Positions 8,207-17,355 of a stretch of 64,000 bases of DNA are shown piece by piece (position 1 is the stretch's first letter; each line of letters opens with the position of its first letter). Under the pieces are notes generated by a model. That model ran no database searches. It was not told where the DNA came from and was given only the letters and a program-made list of their open reading frames with translations. A program made the position numbers and the translations under genes. This DNA comes from Sphingomonas sp. KRR8 (GTDB lineage: Bacteria > Pseudomonadota > Alphaproteobacteria > Sphingomonadales > Sphingomonadaceae), in contig NZ_CP097462.1 of the NCBI RefSeq assembly GCF_023559245.1, positions 186,001 to 250,000 on the forward strand. The letters are read 5' to 3'.

Positions 8207-8511
8207 GCTTCATCTCCTCAGGCCAACAGCTGCCGAGGAGAAAACGAACGGAAAGACGTGGCATGGTGGTAAGCGGACGGACTGCTTTCAGGGCGGAATT
8301 GGGGAATAGCGGACGTTCGTTCAGGCTGTACGAAGCGGCCGTTACGCGCCCATCGCAGTCATATCGAATGATCTACGCACCGCGAGAAGCGGACTTTTAT
8401 TCGGTCGCCTTTGAAGCTCTCCATGAGCGAGGGTGATCCAATTTGATCAACCGGTTCATTGGCCCGGTCCGCTGTTGACCTTCACACGATGTCAGGCCTC
8501 AACAGTGTGCC
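8207..8511. other. Intergenic region with AGCGGAC repeats
   Basis: This 305-base gap contains no convincing gene. It holds three copies of AGCGGAC (8272, 8308 and 8388); the 8308 copy extends to AGCGGACGTT, which also occurs at 7518 on the far side of the integrase. The last 40 bases contain the promoter of the P-type ATPase. An open 103-codon frame across 8125-8436 has no recognisable features and overlaps the integrase. Confidence 0.6.
8475..8505 (+). promoter_or_regulatory. CueR-type promoter/operator of the P-type ATPase
   Basis: A -35 element TTGACC is followed by a 19-base spacer containing ACACGATGTCA and then a weak -10 (CAACAG). A 19-base spacer with a central dyad is the hallmark of MerR-family activated promoters. 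The spacer core matches that of a second site at 11420 (ACAC-N2-TGTCA). The predicted start of transcription falls at or next to the ATG at 8512, and no Shine-Dalgarno sequence is visible, so the message could be leaderless. Confidence 0.6.
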
Positions 8512-10878
8512 ATGCACGAAGATGAAACGAAGCCGACTCCGGCGCCGCGAAATGGGCACCAATCAGATCTCCACGAGCATTCGCACGCTATAAGCGTGAC
8601 AGATCCAGTTTGCGGAATGTCGGTCGATCCGGCGACCACACCGCACCACGCCCATCATGGCGGCCAAGTTTTCCACTTCTGCTCGGCCAAATGCCGCGAG
8701 CGGTTCGAGCTCAGGCCCGAGATCTATCTAGAGGCGGGGCCCAAGCAAACGTCATCACAATCTGCTGACGTCGAATACACCTGCCCGATGCATCCCCAGA
8801 TCGTGCAGATTGGCCCCGGGACCTGTCCCATCTGTGGCATGGCGCTTGAACCCAGGGCTTTCGATCCCAACAGCGGTCCGTCCGAAGAATACCTCGATAT
8901 GCGCCGACGATTCGTCATGTCGGCGATCCTGTCCGCACCGTTGTTCGTGCTCGTCATGCTTCGGCATCTCGCGCCAACGACGGTCGAGTTCGTGGGCGGC
9001 CGAACGCTCGATTGGGTCGAGCTCGTGTTGGCTACGCCGGTCGTCCTCTGGGGAGGCTGGCCATTCTTTGTCCGAGGCTGGCAGAGCCTCAGGACCTTGC
9101 ACCTCAACATGTTCACGCTGATTGCGATCGGAACGGGGATCGCGTGGGCCTATTCAATCGTGGGAGCGGTTGCTCCACAGGTCTTTCCGCCTGCCTTCCG
9201 CTCACATGACGGAGGTGTTGGTCTCTACTTCGAAGCGGCGGCGGTGATCGTCACGCTTGTTCTGCTAGGTCAGGTGCTGGAGCTCAGGGCGCGCGAGCAG
9301 ACCGGCTCGGCCATCAAGGCGTTGCTCAACCTCGCGCCCAAGACCGCTCACCTGGTCCACGCGGGTAAAGAGCGTGAGGTTCCGCTCGACATGGTGCGCA
9401 GCGGCGATCAGCTGCGCGTGAAGCCGGGCGAAGCGGTGCCGGTCGATGGCGAGGTCATCGAGGGCACCTCAAGCGTTGACGAGTCGATGCTGACCGGTGA
9501 ACCTTTGCCGGTCAGCAAGGAGGCTGGTGCCACCGTGACAGGTGGCTCGATCAATGGCGACGGCAGTTTCATGATGCGGGCCGATCGGGTCGGCGCCGAG
9601 ACAATGCTGTCGCGCATCGTCCAGATGGTCGCTGAGGCCCAGCGAAGCCAGGCGCCCATTCAGCGGAAGGTCGATCAGGTCTCCGCATGGTTCGTTCCGC
9701 TGGTGCTCGTAGCTGCCGTCGCCGCCTTCATTTTCTGGTCCTTTGCTGCGCCTGAGCCGAAGCTGGCGTTTGCGCTGGTGGCGGGGGTCAGCGTTCTCAT
9801 CATCGCTTGTCCCTGTGCGCTTGGCCTTGCAACGCCGATGTCGATCATGGTCGGCGTCGGCAAGGGCGCTCAGTCGGGCGTCCTGATCAAGAACGCTGCA
9901 GCGCTCGAGCGCTTTGCCAATGTTGATACCTTGGTGCTCGACAAGACTGGCACGCTGACCGAGGGGAAACCCGCCTTGGTTGCCATCGAGCCCTCCTCGG
10001 GCTTCAGCGAAGTCGATCTGCTTCAGCTCGCGGCTTCCCTCGAGGCGAGCAGCGCTCACCCGCTCGCGCATGCGATCGTGAAGGCAGCCGAAGATCGTAA
10101 GCTCGATCTTCATCCCGTGACTGACTTTCGGTCGATCAACGGTAAGGGGCTGACAGGGACGGTGAATGGCCGCCGGGTGGCGGTCGGAAATGGCCTCCTG
10201 ATAGGCGACCAAGGCGCGGCAGTGGACGCCTTCGAGGCCGCAGCCGGCAAATATCGGGACCAAGGCGCGACGGTCATGTTCGTGGCGGTGGATGGTAAGG
10301 AGGCGGGGCTGCTCGCTGTCGCTGACCCAATCAAGGCGACCTCCCAGACAGCCATCGAGATGCTTCATAAAGAAGGCCTGCGGATCATCATGCTTACGGG
10401 GGATAGTCGCCGCACAGCTGAAGCGGTGGCAGGCAAGCTCGGCATTGATGAGGTCGTCGCCGAGGTTCTCCCCACCGACAAGGACGCAGCGATCGAGCGC
10501 TTGAATCAGCAGGGACGCGTGGTGGCCATGGCTGGCGACGGTGTGAATGATGCGCCAGCCTTGGCCCGGGCGGATATTGGAATTGCGATGGGTACGGGGG
10601 CAGACGTCGCGGTCGAGAGCGCCGGTGTGACGCTGGTAAGAGGCGATCTCACCGGTCTCGTGCAGGCTCGGCGTCTGAGCCAGGCTGTGACAAGCAATAT
10701 CAGGCAGAACCTGCTGTTCGCCTTTGGCTACAATGCGCTTGGCATTCCGATTGCCGCTGGCGTGCTTTATCCGGTCTTCGGCGTTCTCCTCTCTCCGATG
10801 ATTGCCGCCCTTGCGATGAGCTTGTCATCAGTGTCGGTGATCGGAAACGCGCTGCGGCTTAGGAGTTTGAAGCTCTGA
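8512..10878 (+). CDS. Copper/silver-type P1B ATPase with YHS and heavy-metal-binding domains
   Basis: A 788-residue heavy-metal exporter. The N-terminus is His-rich, then a YHS domain ([10 protein letters not shown] from residue 31, cysteines 57 and 61) and a heavy-metal-binding domain with YTCPMHPQI and CPICGM (88-110). The ATPase core shows TGEPLPVSK, the CPC metal site at 433-435, phosphorylated D477 in DKTGTLT, the SAHPLA motif with H516, and GDGVND at 675-680. The CPC motif places it in the P1B-1 class that exports Cu(I) or Ag(I) from the cytosol. No HMA-type CxxC domain is present. CueR is encoded 128 bases downstream. Confidence 0.95.
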   Translation: MHEDETKPTPAPRNGHQSDLHEHSHAISVTDPVCGMSVDPATTPHHAHHGGQVFHFCSAKCRERFELRPEIYLEAGPKQTSSQSADVEYTCPMHPQIVQIGPGTCPICGMALEPRAFDPNSGPSEEYLDMRRRFVMSAILSAPLFVLVMLRHLAPTTVEFVGGRTLDWVELVLATPVVLWGGWPFFVRGWQSLRTLHLNMFTLIAIGTGIAWAYSIVGAVAPQVFPPAFRSHDGGVGLYFEAAAVIVTLVLLGQVLELRAREQTGSAIKALLNLAPKTAHLVHAGKEREVPLDMVRSGDQLRVKPGEAVPVDGEVIEGTSSVDESMLTGEPLPVSKEAGATVTGGSINGDGSFMMRADRVGAETMLSRIVQMVAEAQRSQAPIQRKVDQVSAWFVPLVLVAAVAAFIFWSFAAPEPKLAFALVAGVSVLIIACPCALGLATPMSIMVGVGKGAQSGVLIKNAAALERFANVDTLVLDKTGTLTEGKPALVAIEPSSGFSEVDLLQLAASLEASSAHPLAHAIVKAAEDRKLDLHPVTDFRSINGKGLTGTVNGRRVAVGNGLLIGDQGAAVDAFEAAAGKYRDQGATVMFVAVDGKEAGLLAVADPIKATSQTAIEMLHKEGLRIIMLTGDSRRTAEAVAGKLGIDEVVAEVLPTDKDAAIERLNQQGRVVAMAGDGVNDAPALARADIGIAMGTGADVAVESAGVTLVRGDLTGLVQARRLSQAVTSNIRQNLLFAFGYNALGIPIAAGVLYPVFGVLLSPMIAALAMSLSSVSVIGNALRLRSLKL

Positions 10879-11006
10879 TGGTGGGACGTAGCTCTGATGG
10901 CGTCCCCAGCGCCCATGGACGAAGCAGGCGTCGCGATGCCTGTGACGAAAGACGCATGTCGATCCGCGCCGTTCGGTTTGCCTTGGCGCTCAGGAGCACG
11001 ATGTAG

Positions 11007-11423
11007 GTGAAGATCGGTCAAATCTCGAAGGCCAGTGGCGTCAGCCAGCGGATGATCCGCCATTACGAGAAGATCGGTCTTATCCCGCCGGCCGCACGTC
11101 GGGATTCTGGTTACCGCGACTATGACGAGCGCGATGTGCACACCTTGCACTTCATTGGCCGAGCGCGCGACCTGGGGTTCCCCATTGAGGAAATCCGCCA
11201 ACTCCTGGCCCTATGGCACGATCGGTCTCGATCAAGCGCTGATGTGAAAGCCCTGGCGCTTGCCCGCGCCGATGAACTTGGCAGGAAGGCCGAGCAGCTG
11301 GAGACCATGCGGCGAACGCTCGAGCGTCTTGCGAATGCTTGCCACGGTGATGACCGGCCAGATTGCCCCATCCTTGAGGACCTTGAGGCCATGGGCTCTT
11401 GCCACCCAAGTCGACGCGCTTGA
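11007..11423 (+). CDS. cueR: CueR/HmrR-type Cu(I)-responsive MerR regulator
   Basis: A 138-residue MerR-family activator. The winged-helix N-terminus begins MKIGQISKASGVS and continues RHYEKIGLI; a dimerisation helix follows. The metal-binding loop has C112 and C120 (CHGDDRPDC), the spacing and positions of CueR, which selects monovalent Cu, Ag or Au. A third cysteine (C132) lies near the C-terminus. The start is a GTG with AGGAG 10 bases upstream. It probably controls the ATPase promoter at 8475 and the copper operon promoter at 11420. Confidence 0.93.
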   Translation: MKIGQISKASGVSQRMIRHYEKIGLIPPAARRDSGYRDYDERDVHTLHFIGRARDLGFPIEEIRQLLALWHDRSRSSADVKALALARADELGRKAEQLETMRRTLERLANACHGDDRPDCPILEDLEAMGSCHPSRRA

Positions 11424-11450
11424 CTCTGACACTGTGTCAAACCCTAGATG
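11420..11450 (+). promoter_or_regulatory. CueR-type promoter/operator of the copper resistance operon
   Basis: TTGACT (-35) and TAGATG (-10) are separated by exactly 19 bases. The spacer contains the palindrome TGACAC-T-GTGTCA (11427-11439), part of a wider dyad TTGAC...GTCAA. The site overlaps the last codon of cueR and drives the genes from 11520 on. Its core matches the site upstream of the ATPase in 12 of 19 spacer positions. Confidence 0.7.
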
Positions 11451-11519
11451 GTCTTTCCGCCGAGGAATGTCGCGGCGGAACCCGACCAGCTATGATGGAT
11501 TGAGCCAGAAGCCACTTCA

Positions 11520-11879
11520 ATGATCACAAGACGCCTCTCGACGAGCCTCCGCAGGCTTCTGCAAGCGCTGCTAGCGTTTGCGGTCGTGGTGGCGCCCGTG
11601 AGCGCGAACGCTATGGAGCGTCTACCCGCTTCGGCTTCTTCTCATCACCAAATGGTTGAGGGCGCCGAGCATTGCGCCGAGGCGCCTGCGAAGAGCGCCA
11701 AGCACGATCAGGGTGATGGCAAATCCTGCTGTGCTTCAATGTGCATGGGGATCGCCGTTGCTCCGCAAGGGACGGCGACACGGTCCGATGCTGTTCGGAC
11801 GACGGCGTCGTTCGCCGCCCCCTCATTCCGCATTGGATCGCATTTGGAACTCTCAACCCCTCCTCCGCGAGGGGCGTGA
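11520..11879 (+). CDS. Secreted Cys/His-containing protein of the copper locus
   Basis: A 119-residue protein with a probable signal peptide: basic MITRRLSTSLRR, a hydrophobic stretch, then a VSANA cleavage region near residue 31. The mature part has scattered His and a compact SCCASMCMGIAV cluster near 69-80 with three cysteines and two methionines, plausible as a soft-metal site. I do not recognise a named family; small proteins like this occur at the head of copper operons in sphingomonads. It is the first gene after the CueR-type promoter. The function is inferred from context. Confidence 0.6.
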   Translation: MITRRLSTSLRRLLQALLAFAVVVAPVSANAMERLPASASSHHQMVEGAEHCAEAPAKSAKHDQGDGKSCCASMCMGIAVAPQGTATRSDAVRTTASFAAPSFRIGSHLELSTPPPRGA

Positions 11880-11914
11880 AGTCGAACCTCACCTCGATTT
11901 CACGGAGATTTTCA

Positions 11915-12199
11915 ATGAAGACGCTTCTTTCCGCGATCGTTCTGTCGATCGCCGTTCCTGCCGTGGCTCACGCGCAGACCGCGCCTGCTGCCGCGCCGAA
12001 GGCTGGCTGCTGCGCTTCGATGCAGAAGGACTGCTGCAAGGACATGAAGTCCGATTGCTGCCAGGGTATGGACCACTCGAAGATGGATCATTCCAAGATG
12101 GACCACTCGAGCATGGGCAATGCGCCACAGACCGGCGCTGACCCGCACGCGGGTCACAGCATGCCCACGGCGCCTGCGCCGAGCGCTCACCAGCACTAA
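11915..12199 (+). CDS. Cys-, Met- and His-rich periplasmic mini-protein
   Basis: A 94-residue protein with a clear signal peptide cleaved after AVAHA (about residue 20). The mature part has three Cys-Cys pairs spaced about 8 residues apart (GCC, DCCKDM, DCCQGM), then MDHSKMDHSKMDHSSM repeats and a His-rich tail. This composition suggests a copper-binding sponge or chaperone, but no family is recognised. ACGGAG lies 7 bases upstream of the ATG. It sits between the first operon gene and the multicopper oxidase. Confidence 0.75.
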   Translation: MKTLLSAIVLSIAVPAVAHAQTAPAAAPKAGCCASMQKDCCKDMKSDCCQGMDHSKMDHSKMDHSSMGNAPQTGADPHAGHSMPTAPAPSAHQH

Positions 12200-12271
12200 G
12201 CTGCATGAACTGGCGGCGGCGCTTCCGAGCGTCGCCGTCGGTCCTGCGTCATGCATCCGCGAGGATTTCAG

Positions 12272-14377
12272 ATGTTTGAAAAGCTCGTTCTCGAGCGCCG
12301 CCAGTTCCTGCGCGCCGCCGCCATAGGGGGAACCGGAGCCAGCGTTGCGGCTGCCTTTCCGGCTTGGGCGCAGAATGTCTCGCCTGGCCTTGCCCGGCCG
12401 CTTCCTACCGTAAGTGGGAACGACATTGCCCTGACAATCGGCCGCGTCGCCGTGAAGGTGGATGGCAAGGTCAGCCGCGCGGTCGGAATTAACGGCACTG
12501 TCCCGGCTCCTCTCGTTCGCCTGAAGGAAGGCCAGCGGGTCCGCCTACGGGTGCAGAATACGCTCGATGAGGACAGCTCGATCCACTGGCATGGCCTGCT
12601 GGTGCCTTTCCAGATGGACGGCGTTCCGGGCGTCAGCTTTCCGGGTATCATGCCGCATTCCACCTTCGACTATGAGTTCGAAGTCGGTCAGTCGGGCACC
12701 TACTGGTATCACTCACACAGCGCGTACCAGGAAGAGGACGGCCTATACGGTCCCATCGTGATCGATCCTGCTGGACCCGATCCCGTTGCCTACGACCGTG
12801 AGCACGTCCTTGTCCTGTCGGATCATACGCCCCTCAGCGGCGCGACCATCTTCAAGAAGCTCAAGCAGATGGGCGGCGGTTATTTCAACATGCAGCGGCT
12901 GACCCTGTCGGGAGCGTTGGCCGGGCGCGATATGCCTGCTGGCGAGCGCCGCGAGTGGGCGAAAATGCGGATGGATCCCGCCGACATCGCAGACGTCACC
13001 GGGTCCACTTACACCTACACGGTCAACGGCGTCGGACCCTTTGATAATTGGACCGGCCTTTTCAAGACGGGTGAGCGGGTTCGGCTGCGGATCATCAACG
13101 CCGCCGCCCAAACGAACTTCAACGTCCGAATCCCGGATCTACCGATGACTGTGGTGGCGGCTGACGGGCAGAACGTGCGTCCCGTGACCGTTGACGAATT
13201 CCAGATCGGTGTCGCCGAGACGTTCGACGTCATCGTAACGCCTGGTGACCGCGCCTACAGCTTTGTGAGCGAGTCGATCGACCGCTCGGGACTTGGCCGC
13301 GCCACCCTTGCTCCGCGAACGGGAATGTCCGCTCCTGTCCCGCCACTGCGCCCGCGCCCGCTCCTGGCCATGAAAGACATGGGCATGGACATGGGCTCGA
13401 TGGGCGGATCGGGAGAGATGTCCGGGATGGATCATGGCGCTATAGCTATGGATGGGCCGGGAACGCCGAATGTTGCCGTCACTCGCGGGGTTGACCCTTC
13501 GGCTGAGCAAAATGCCTCCCGCAATCTCTGGAAACTCACAGGCTGGAAGGAGCCGACCGATCACGGAACGGTGAAGGCAGCCGCAGGAACTGCGGTGGCG
13601 ATGGCTGGAATGTCGGGCATGGATCACGCGGCGATGGGCCATGGCTCACCTTCGAGCGCGGCCTCGCCGATGACGGGCATGGATCATGCCGCCATGGGTC
13701 ATGCGGCACCGCCGGCTGCAGCAAGTCAGCCCGCAGCCCCGATGGCGGGCATGGATCATGGTGCGATGGGACATGGGTCGTCTGCCGCGTCGGCGCCGCA
13801 AGGTGGCACCATGGCCGGAATGGATCATGGGTCGATGAGCATGCGGGATTTCCGCAATGCCCCTCAGGTGGCGAAGAACCCGGGCGTCCAGACCATCTCG
13901 CCCATGCCGACCGATCGCACGGGCGAACCTCCCCAAGGCCTGGAGGGAATGGACCACAGGGTGCTGACCTATCGCGACCTGATGGCGCTTTCGCCCAATC
14001 CTGATGTCAGGGCACCCTCACGCAAGCTTGACATTCACCTGACCGGCAACATGGAGCGGTACATGTGGTCGTTCGACGGCGTAAAGCTGAGCGATCCGGC
14101 CGAGCCCATCCCGTTTCGTGAGAACGAACGGGTGCGCGTGACCCTCATCAACGACACGATGATGCCGCACCCCATCCACCTGCATGGCCACTTTTTCGAG
14201 CTGGTGACCGGCCACGGCGCGAATGCACCGCGCAAGCACACGGTGAATGTGCCGCCCGGTGGCAAGATGACCTTCGACCTGACTGCCGACGCGGTCGGGG
14301 ATTGGGCGTTCCACTGCCACAACCTCTATCACATGACCGCTGGCATGATGCGTGTCGTGACGGTCCGGAAGGGTTAA
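12272..14377 (+). CDS. copA: CopA/PcoA-type periplasmic multicopper oxidase
   Basis: A 701-residue exported oxidase that detoxifies Cu(I). A twin-arginine motif (ERRQFLR) and hydrophobic stretch direct Tat export. Copper ligands are visible in all four boxes: HWH at 105-107, HSH at 147-149, HPIHLHGH from 633 and HCHNLYHMTAGM at 681-692, the last supplying the type 1 Cys682 and axial M692. Between domains lies a long insertion (about 365-535) with repeated GMDHGAMGH-like units, rich in Met and His. The ATG at 12272 has GAGG 7 bases upstream; an earlier in-frame ATG lacks one. Confidence 0.95.
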   Translation: MFEKLVLERRQFLRAAAIGGTGASVAAAFPAWAQNVSPGLARPLPTVSGNDIALTIGRVAVKVDGKVSRAVGINGTVPAPLVRLKEGQRVRLRVQNTLDEDSSIHWHGLLVPFQMDGVPGVSFPGIMPHSTFDYEFEVGQSGTYWYHSHSAYQEEDGLYGPIVIDPAGPDPVAYDREHVLVLSDHTPLSGATIFKKLKQMGGGYFNMQRLTLSGALAGRDMPAGERREWAKMRMDPADIADVTGSTYTYTVNGVGPFDNWTGLFKTGERVRLRIINAAAQTNFNVRIPDLPMTVVAADGQNVRPVTVDEFQIGVAETFDVIVTPGDRAYSFVSESIDRSGLGRATLAPRTGMSAPVPPLRPRPLLAMKDMGMDMGSMGGSGEMSGMDHGAIAMDGPGTPNVAVTRGVDPSAEQNASRNLWKLTGWKEPTDHGTVKAAAGTAVAMAGMSGMDHAAMGHGSPSSAASPMTGMDHAAMGHAAPPAAASQPAAPMAGMDHGAMGHGSSAASAPQGGTMAGMDHGSMSMRDFRNAPQVAKNPGVQTISPMPTDRTGEPPQGLEGMDHRVLTYRDLMALSPNPDVRAPSRKLDIHLTGNMERYMWSFDGVKLSDPAEPIPFRENERVRVTLINDTMMPHPIHLHGHFFELVTGHGANAPRKHTVNVPPGGKMTFDLTADAVGDWAFHCHNLYHMTAGMMRVVTVRKG

Positions 14378-14382
14378 GCGAC

Positions 14383-15687
14383 ATGATCAGAATGCGCTTT
14401 GTCACGCCGGTATTCTTCGGCACGGCAGCCATCATCCTGTCTTCGCCGGCGAACGCCCAGCACGCGGGGCATATGCAAGGCATGAATATGCCGGGAATGA
14501 ACATGCCCGGCATGTCGATGCCCGCAGCGAAGAAGCCTGCCAAAAAGGCGACCGCGAAAACGACAGCATCCAAGAAGAAGACGGTTAAGGCGTCTGGCAG
14601 GGCGGCATCGAGCAGCGCCAGCGGCAAGGCCGGCGCGTCGAAGCCGAAGAAACAGACGTCGAGCGCGCGGTCCGGCAAGGTTGCTAAGGCGAAATCTACT
14701 GGCACTCGTACCGGTCAAGACATGTCGACCATGAAAGGCCACGATATGTCGTCCATGCCCGGGCATGACATGAGCTCGATCTCGATGTCACCTTCGGTCG
14801 GCGCTGATCCTCACGCTGGCCACGATATGAGCACAATGCCGACTGGCACGATGAGTGGGCAGGACATGGGCGGCACGCCATCGGATACGATGCAGGGTCA
14901 CGATATGTCGTCGATGAGTCCCGCTCCGAGCGGGACGGATCTCCCGGCGGGCGACGCGGCCGCACCGGCAACTCCGACAGATAGCGCAGCCGACGCCATT
15001 TACGGCGCTCAAGCGATGGCGATGGGCCGGCATCACCTGATGCAGTTTCATGGTGGTCAGAAGCTCGGCCAGGTCCTGTTCAATGTCGCCGAGGTGCAGA
15101 TCCGAAAGGGCCGTGAGGCCTTCGAGTGGGACGGAGAGGGTTGGTACGGCGGGGACATCAATCGCCTGTGGATCAAGAGCCAGGGCGAGGGGGAGTTCGG
15201 CGGCCCTCTGGAACGCGCCGAAGTCCAAGCGCTCTATAGCCGCGCGATTGGCCCCTACTTCAACCTGCAGGGCGGCATCCGCTACGATGTTAAGCCCAAT
15301 CCTTCCCGGGCCTACGCGACACTCGGCATCGAAGGGTTGGCGCCGAGCTTCTTCGATCTGGAGGGCGCGCTCTTCCTGTCGAACAAGGGTGAAGTGCTGG
15401 CGCGCGCACAGGGCTCTTACGATCAGCGCATTACCCAACGCCTGATCCTTCAACCTCGAGCTGAGCTAAACTTCGCGGCTCAGAACTCGCGGTCGATCGG
15501 CGTTGGCGCGGGCCTCAGTGACGCCGAGCTCGGTCTTAGGCTCCGCTACGACATCCGGCGCGAATTCGCCCCATACGTCGGTATCCAGTATCGACGCGCG
15601 TTCGGGCGAACCCGCGATTATCTTCGGACCGAGGGCAGGGATGTCGGCGGTTGGAGCCTCCTGACGGGAGTTCGGCTGTGGTTTTGA
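14383..15687 (+). CDS. copB: CopB/PcoB-type outer-membrane copper resistance protein
   Basis: A 434-residue protein with a signal peptide ending SPANA. The mature N-terminus has MNMPGMNMPGMSMP repeats, a Lys/Ala/Ser-rich linker and repeated HDMSSM units. Residues from about 205 on form the conserved CopB domain, starting near HHLMQFHGGQKLG, with alternating aromatic beta-strand patterns and a terminal LLTGVRLWF, typical of an outer-membrane barrel. It starts 6 bases after copA. The long Met/His-rich extension is larger than in many homologues. Confidence 0.93.
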   Translation: MIRMRFVTPVFFGTAAIILSSPANAQHAGHMQGMNMPGMNMPGMSMPAAKKPAKKATAKTTASKKKTVKASGRAASSSASGKAGASKPKKQTSSARSGKVAKAKSTGTRTGQDMSTMKGHDMSSMPGHDMSSISMSPSVGADPHAGHDMSTMPTGTMSGQDMGGTPSDTMQGHDMSSMSPAPSGTDLPAGDAAAPATPTDSAADAIYGAQAMAMGRHHLMQFHGGQKLGQVLFNVAEVQIRKGREAFEWDGEGWYGGDINRLWIKSQGEGEFGGPLERAEVQALYSRAIGPYFNLQGGIRYDVKPNPSRAYATLGIEGLAPSFFDLEGALFLSNKGEVLARAQGSYDQRITQRLILQPRAELNFAAQNSRSIGVGAGLSDAELGLRLRYDIRREFAPYVGIQYRRAFGRTRDYLRTEGRDVGGWSLLTGVRLWF

Positions 15688-16391
15688 TGAATTCTAAGCG
15701 TCTCGTTCAGCGCGCGGCACGAGCATGGCTTGCGTTGATGCTGATGCTTGGCGTCGGCCTGACGGGCGCGGCGTTCGCTCACAAGCACGGAAAGCATGGG
15801 GAAGAGCATCACGCCGAGCAGACCAGTCCAATGCAGACTTCCTCAACGGGCAGTCAGGGGGCCTCGGGCTCAGCTTCGTCTTCGTCGCCGAGCGCCAGCG
15901 CATCCGAGCTCCATGAAGCCGATCATGGAATGATGGGCGATATGGACATGGAAGCCGATCGCTCGAAGCTTCCGTTTTTCGAGCGTCTGTACGAATGGCT
16001 GGGACGGCTCCATCCGGTCATCGTTCATTTCCCGATCGCCTTCTTCCCTGCGGCCTTGCTTACCGCCGTCGTGGGCAGGCGTCGGCCAGCTTTTGCCGCG
16101 CCAGTGCAATTCCTGGTCATCGCCGGCGGTGTCTTCGCGCCGATCGCAGCGATGGCGGGCTGGCTCGCAGGGATGACCGCCGATCCCGATCCCATTTTGA
16201 CGTACCACCGCTGGCTAGGCGTTGCCGTCGGTGTCGGCGGGGCTGCCCTGGGCGTGTGGGCTTGGCGGCGGCCATTCGAAGATCGTGGTGCAGGAATGAT
16301 CCTTGGGCTTGCTGCCATCACCGCAGCGATCGCCATTCAGGGCTTTCTCGGCGCGACCATCACACACGGGTGGGATCACCTGATGTTCTAG
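15687..16391 (+). CDS. DUF2231 membrane protein of the copper operon
   Basis: A 234-residue protein whose ATG overlaps the copB stop. It has an N-terminal signal or anchor, a His-rich stretch (HKHGKHGEEHH near 32-42), a Ser-rich linker, and then four hydrophobic helices of a DUF2231-like domain starting at LHPVIVHFPIAFF (about 108-120). Conserved histidines in that motif suggest heme or metal binding. The C-terminus ends THGWDHLMF. Its role is not established; coupling with copB implies a function in copper handling or redox supply. Confidence 0.82.
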   Translation: MNSKRLVQRAARAWLALMLMLGVGLTGAAFAHKHGKHGEEHHAEQTSPMQTSSTGSQGASGSASSSSPSASASELHEADHGMMGDMDMEADRSKLPFFERLYEWLGRLHPVIVHFPIAFFPAALLTAVVGRRRPAFAAPVQFLVIAGGVFAPIAAMAGWLAGMTADPDPILTYHRWLGVAVGVGGAALGVWAWRRPFEDRGAGMILGLAAITAAIAIQGFLGATITHGWDHLMF

Positions 16392-16436
16392 TTTGACCAA
16401 TCACTTCGAGCGGGGCGGCTGATGGAGGAGAGTTCA

Positions 16437-17228
16437 ATGAAGAAAATCGCATGTCTGGCATTGGCGACGACCGCGTTTGCCGTGTCCGCCTGCAGCGCTC
16501 GGCAAGATTCTCAGGCAGCAAACAATGAGGTCGCTGGCGAGAGCAACATGGAGGCGCCGGCCTCCATGTCCCGAATGAGCGGCTCATTTGCCGAGGGCGA
16601 GATGAAGATGGACCAGAAGATGATGTCTGCTGTCGGCAGTGATGTGGCGCAGAACTGGTTGAAGAAGATGATCGCACATCATGACGGGGCGATCGATATG
16701 TCGCGGGTCGTCCTCACCCTGAACCCCACCGCAGACGTCGCGAAAATGGCGCGGGATACCATCGGGAAGCAGGGAGAAGAGAATGATGCTCTGCGCAAAC
16801 TGATGAGGGAGGGGGCGCCAGATCAGCGTGCTGCCGACCTCTACAAGCCAAGCATGATGGACATGCATCAGAAGATGATGGCGGCGTCGGGTTCGAACGC
16901 GTCGGAAACCTACCTTCGCAAGATGCTCGAGCATCACCGGGGAGCGGTGACGATGTCGGACGTGGCGTTGGCGAACGGCGTGAGCGGCCCGATCCGCAGC
17001 CAGGTCGAGAAGACGAGGGCCGAGCAACTTAGGGAGATCGCCATGGTTGAGAGCATGCTTCGTGGCGGGTCGGCAAAAACCGGCAGCCCAGTCGCAGCAA
17101 CGAAGGCAGCATCCTCCTCTGCCGCCGCAGAGCAGGATACGGCCAGGCCAACATCGGCTGGATCGGATGGAAACTCCATCGGTCCGTCAGCGGGTCCGCA
17201 TTCCGGTCATGACATGAACAACATGTGA
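16437..17228 (+). CDS. DUF305 lipoprotein with two copper-type DUF305 repeats
   Basis: A 263-residue lipoprotein with lipobox VSAC (C19). Two DUF305 ferritin-like helical repeats are visible, each with the signature histidine pair: MIAHHDGAIDM (HH at 81-82) and MLEHHRGAVTM (HH at 166-167). The C-terminal tail ends SGHDMNNM. DUF305 proteins are frequent in copper resistance loci. GGAGGAG 6 bases before the ATG at 16437 fixes the start. It probably sits in the periplasm and binds metal. Confidence 0.88.
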   Translation: MKKIACLALATTAFAVSACSARQDSQAANNEVAGESNMEAPASMSRMSGSFAEGEMKMDQKMMSAVGSDVAQNWLKKMIAHHDGAIDMSRVVLTLNPTADVAKMARDTIGKQGEENDALRKLMREGAPDQRAADLYKPSMMDMHQKMMAASGSNASETYLRKMLEHHRGAVTMSDVALANGVSGPIRSQVEKTRAEQLREIAMVESMLRGGSAKTGSPVAATKAASSSAAAEQDTARPTSAGSDGNSIGPSAGPHSGHDMNNM

Positions 17229-17355
17229 GATGTCGGTGCGCGGTGGCCTTGCTTCCGCGCACCCTCTCGTGGGCCAAAGATGATCCTCTCGAGTAATCAT
17301 CGAACGTCAGGTTTCGCTGCCGACGAGAGCCTTTCCGCTTCTGAAGGAGCCAGTG

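Noticed and set aside
8125..8436. 103-codon frame upstream of the ATPase
   Set aside because: Overlaps the integrase antisense, has no motifs and no ribosome-binding site.
13380..13840. Repeat array suggesting CRISPR or satellite DNA
   Set aside because: The repeats are in-frame GMDHG/GH codons inside copA and have no spacers.
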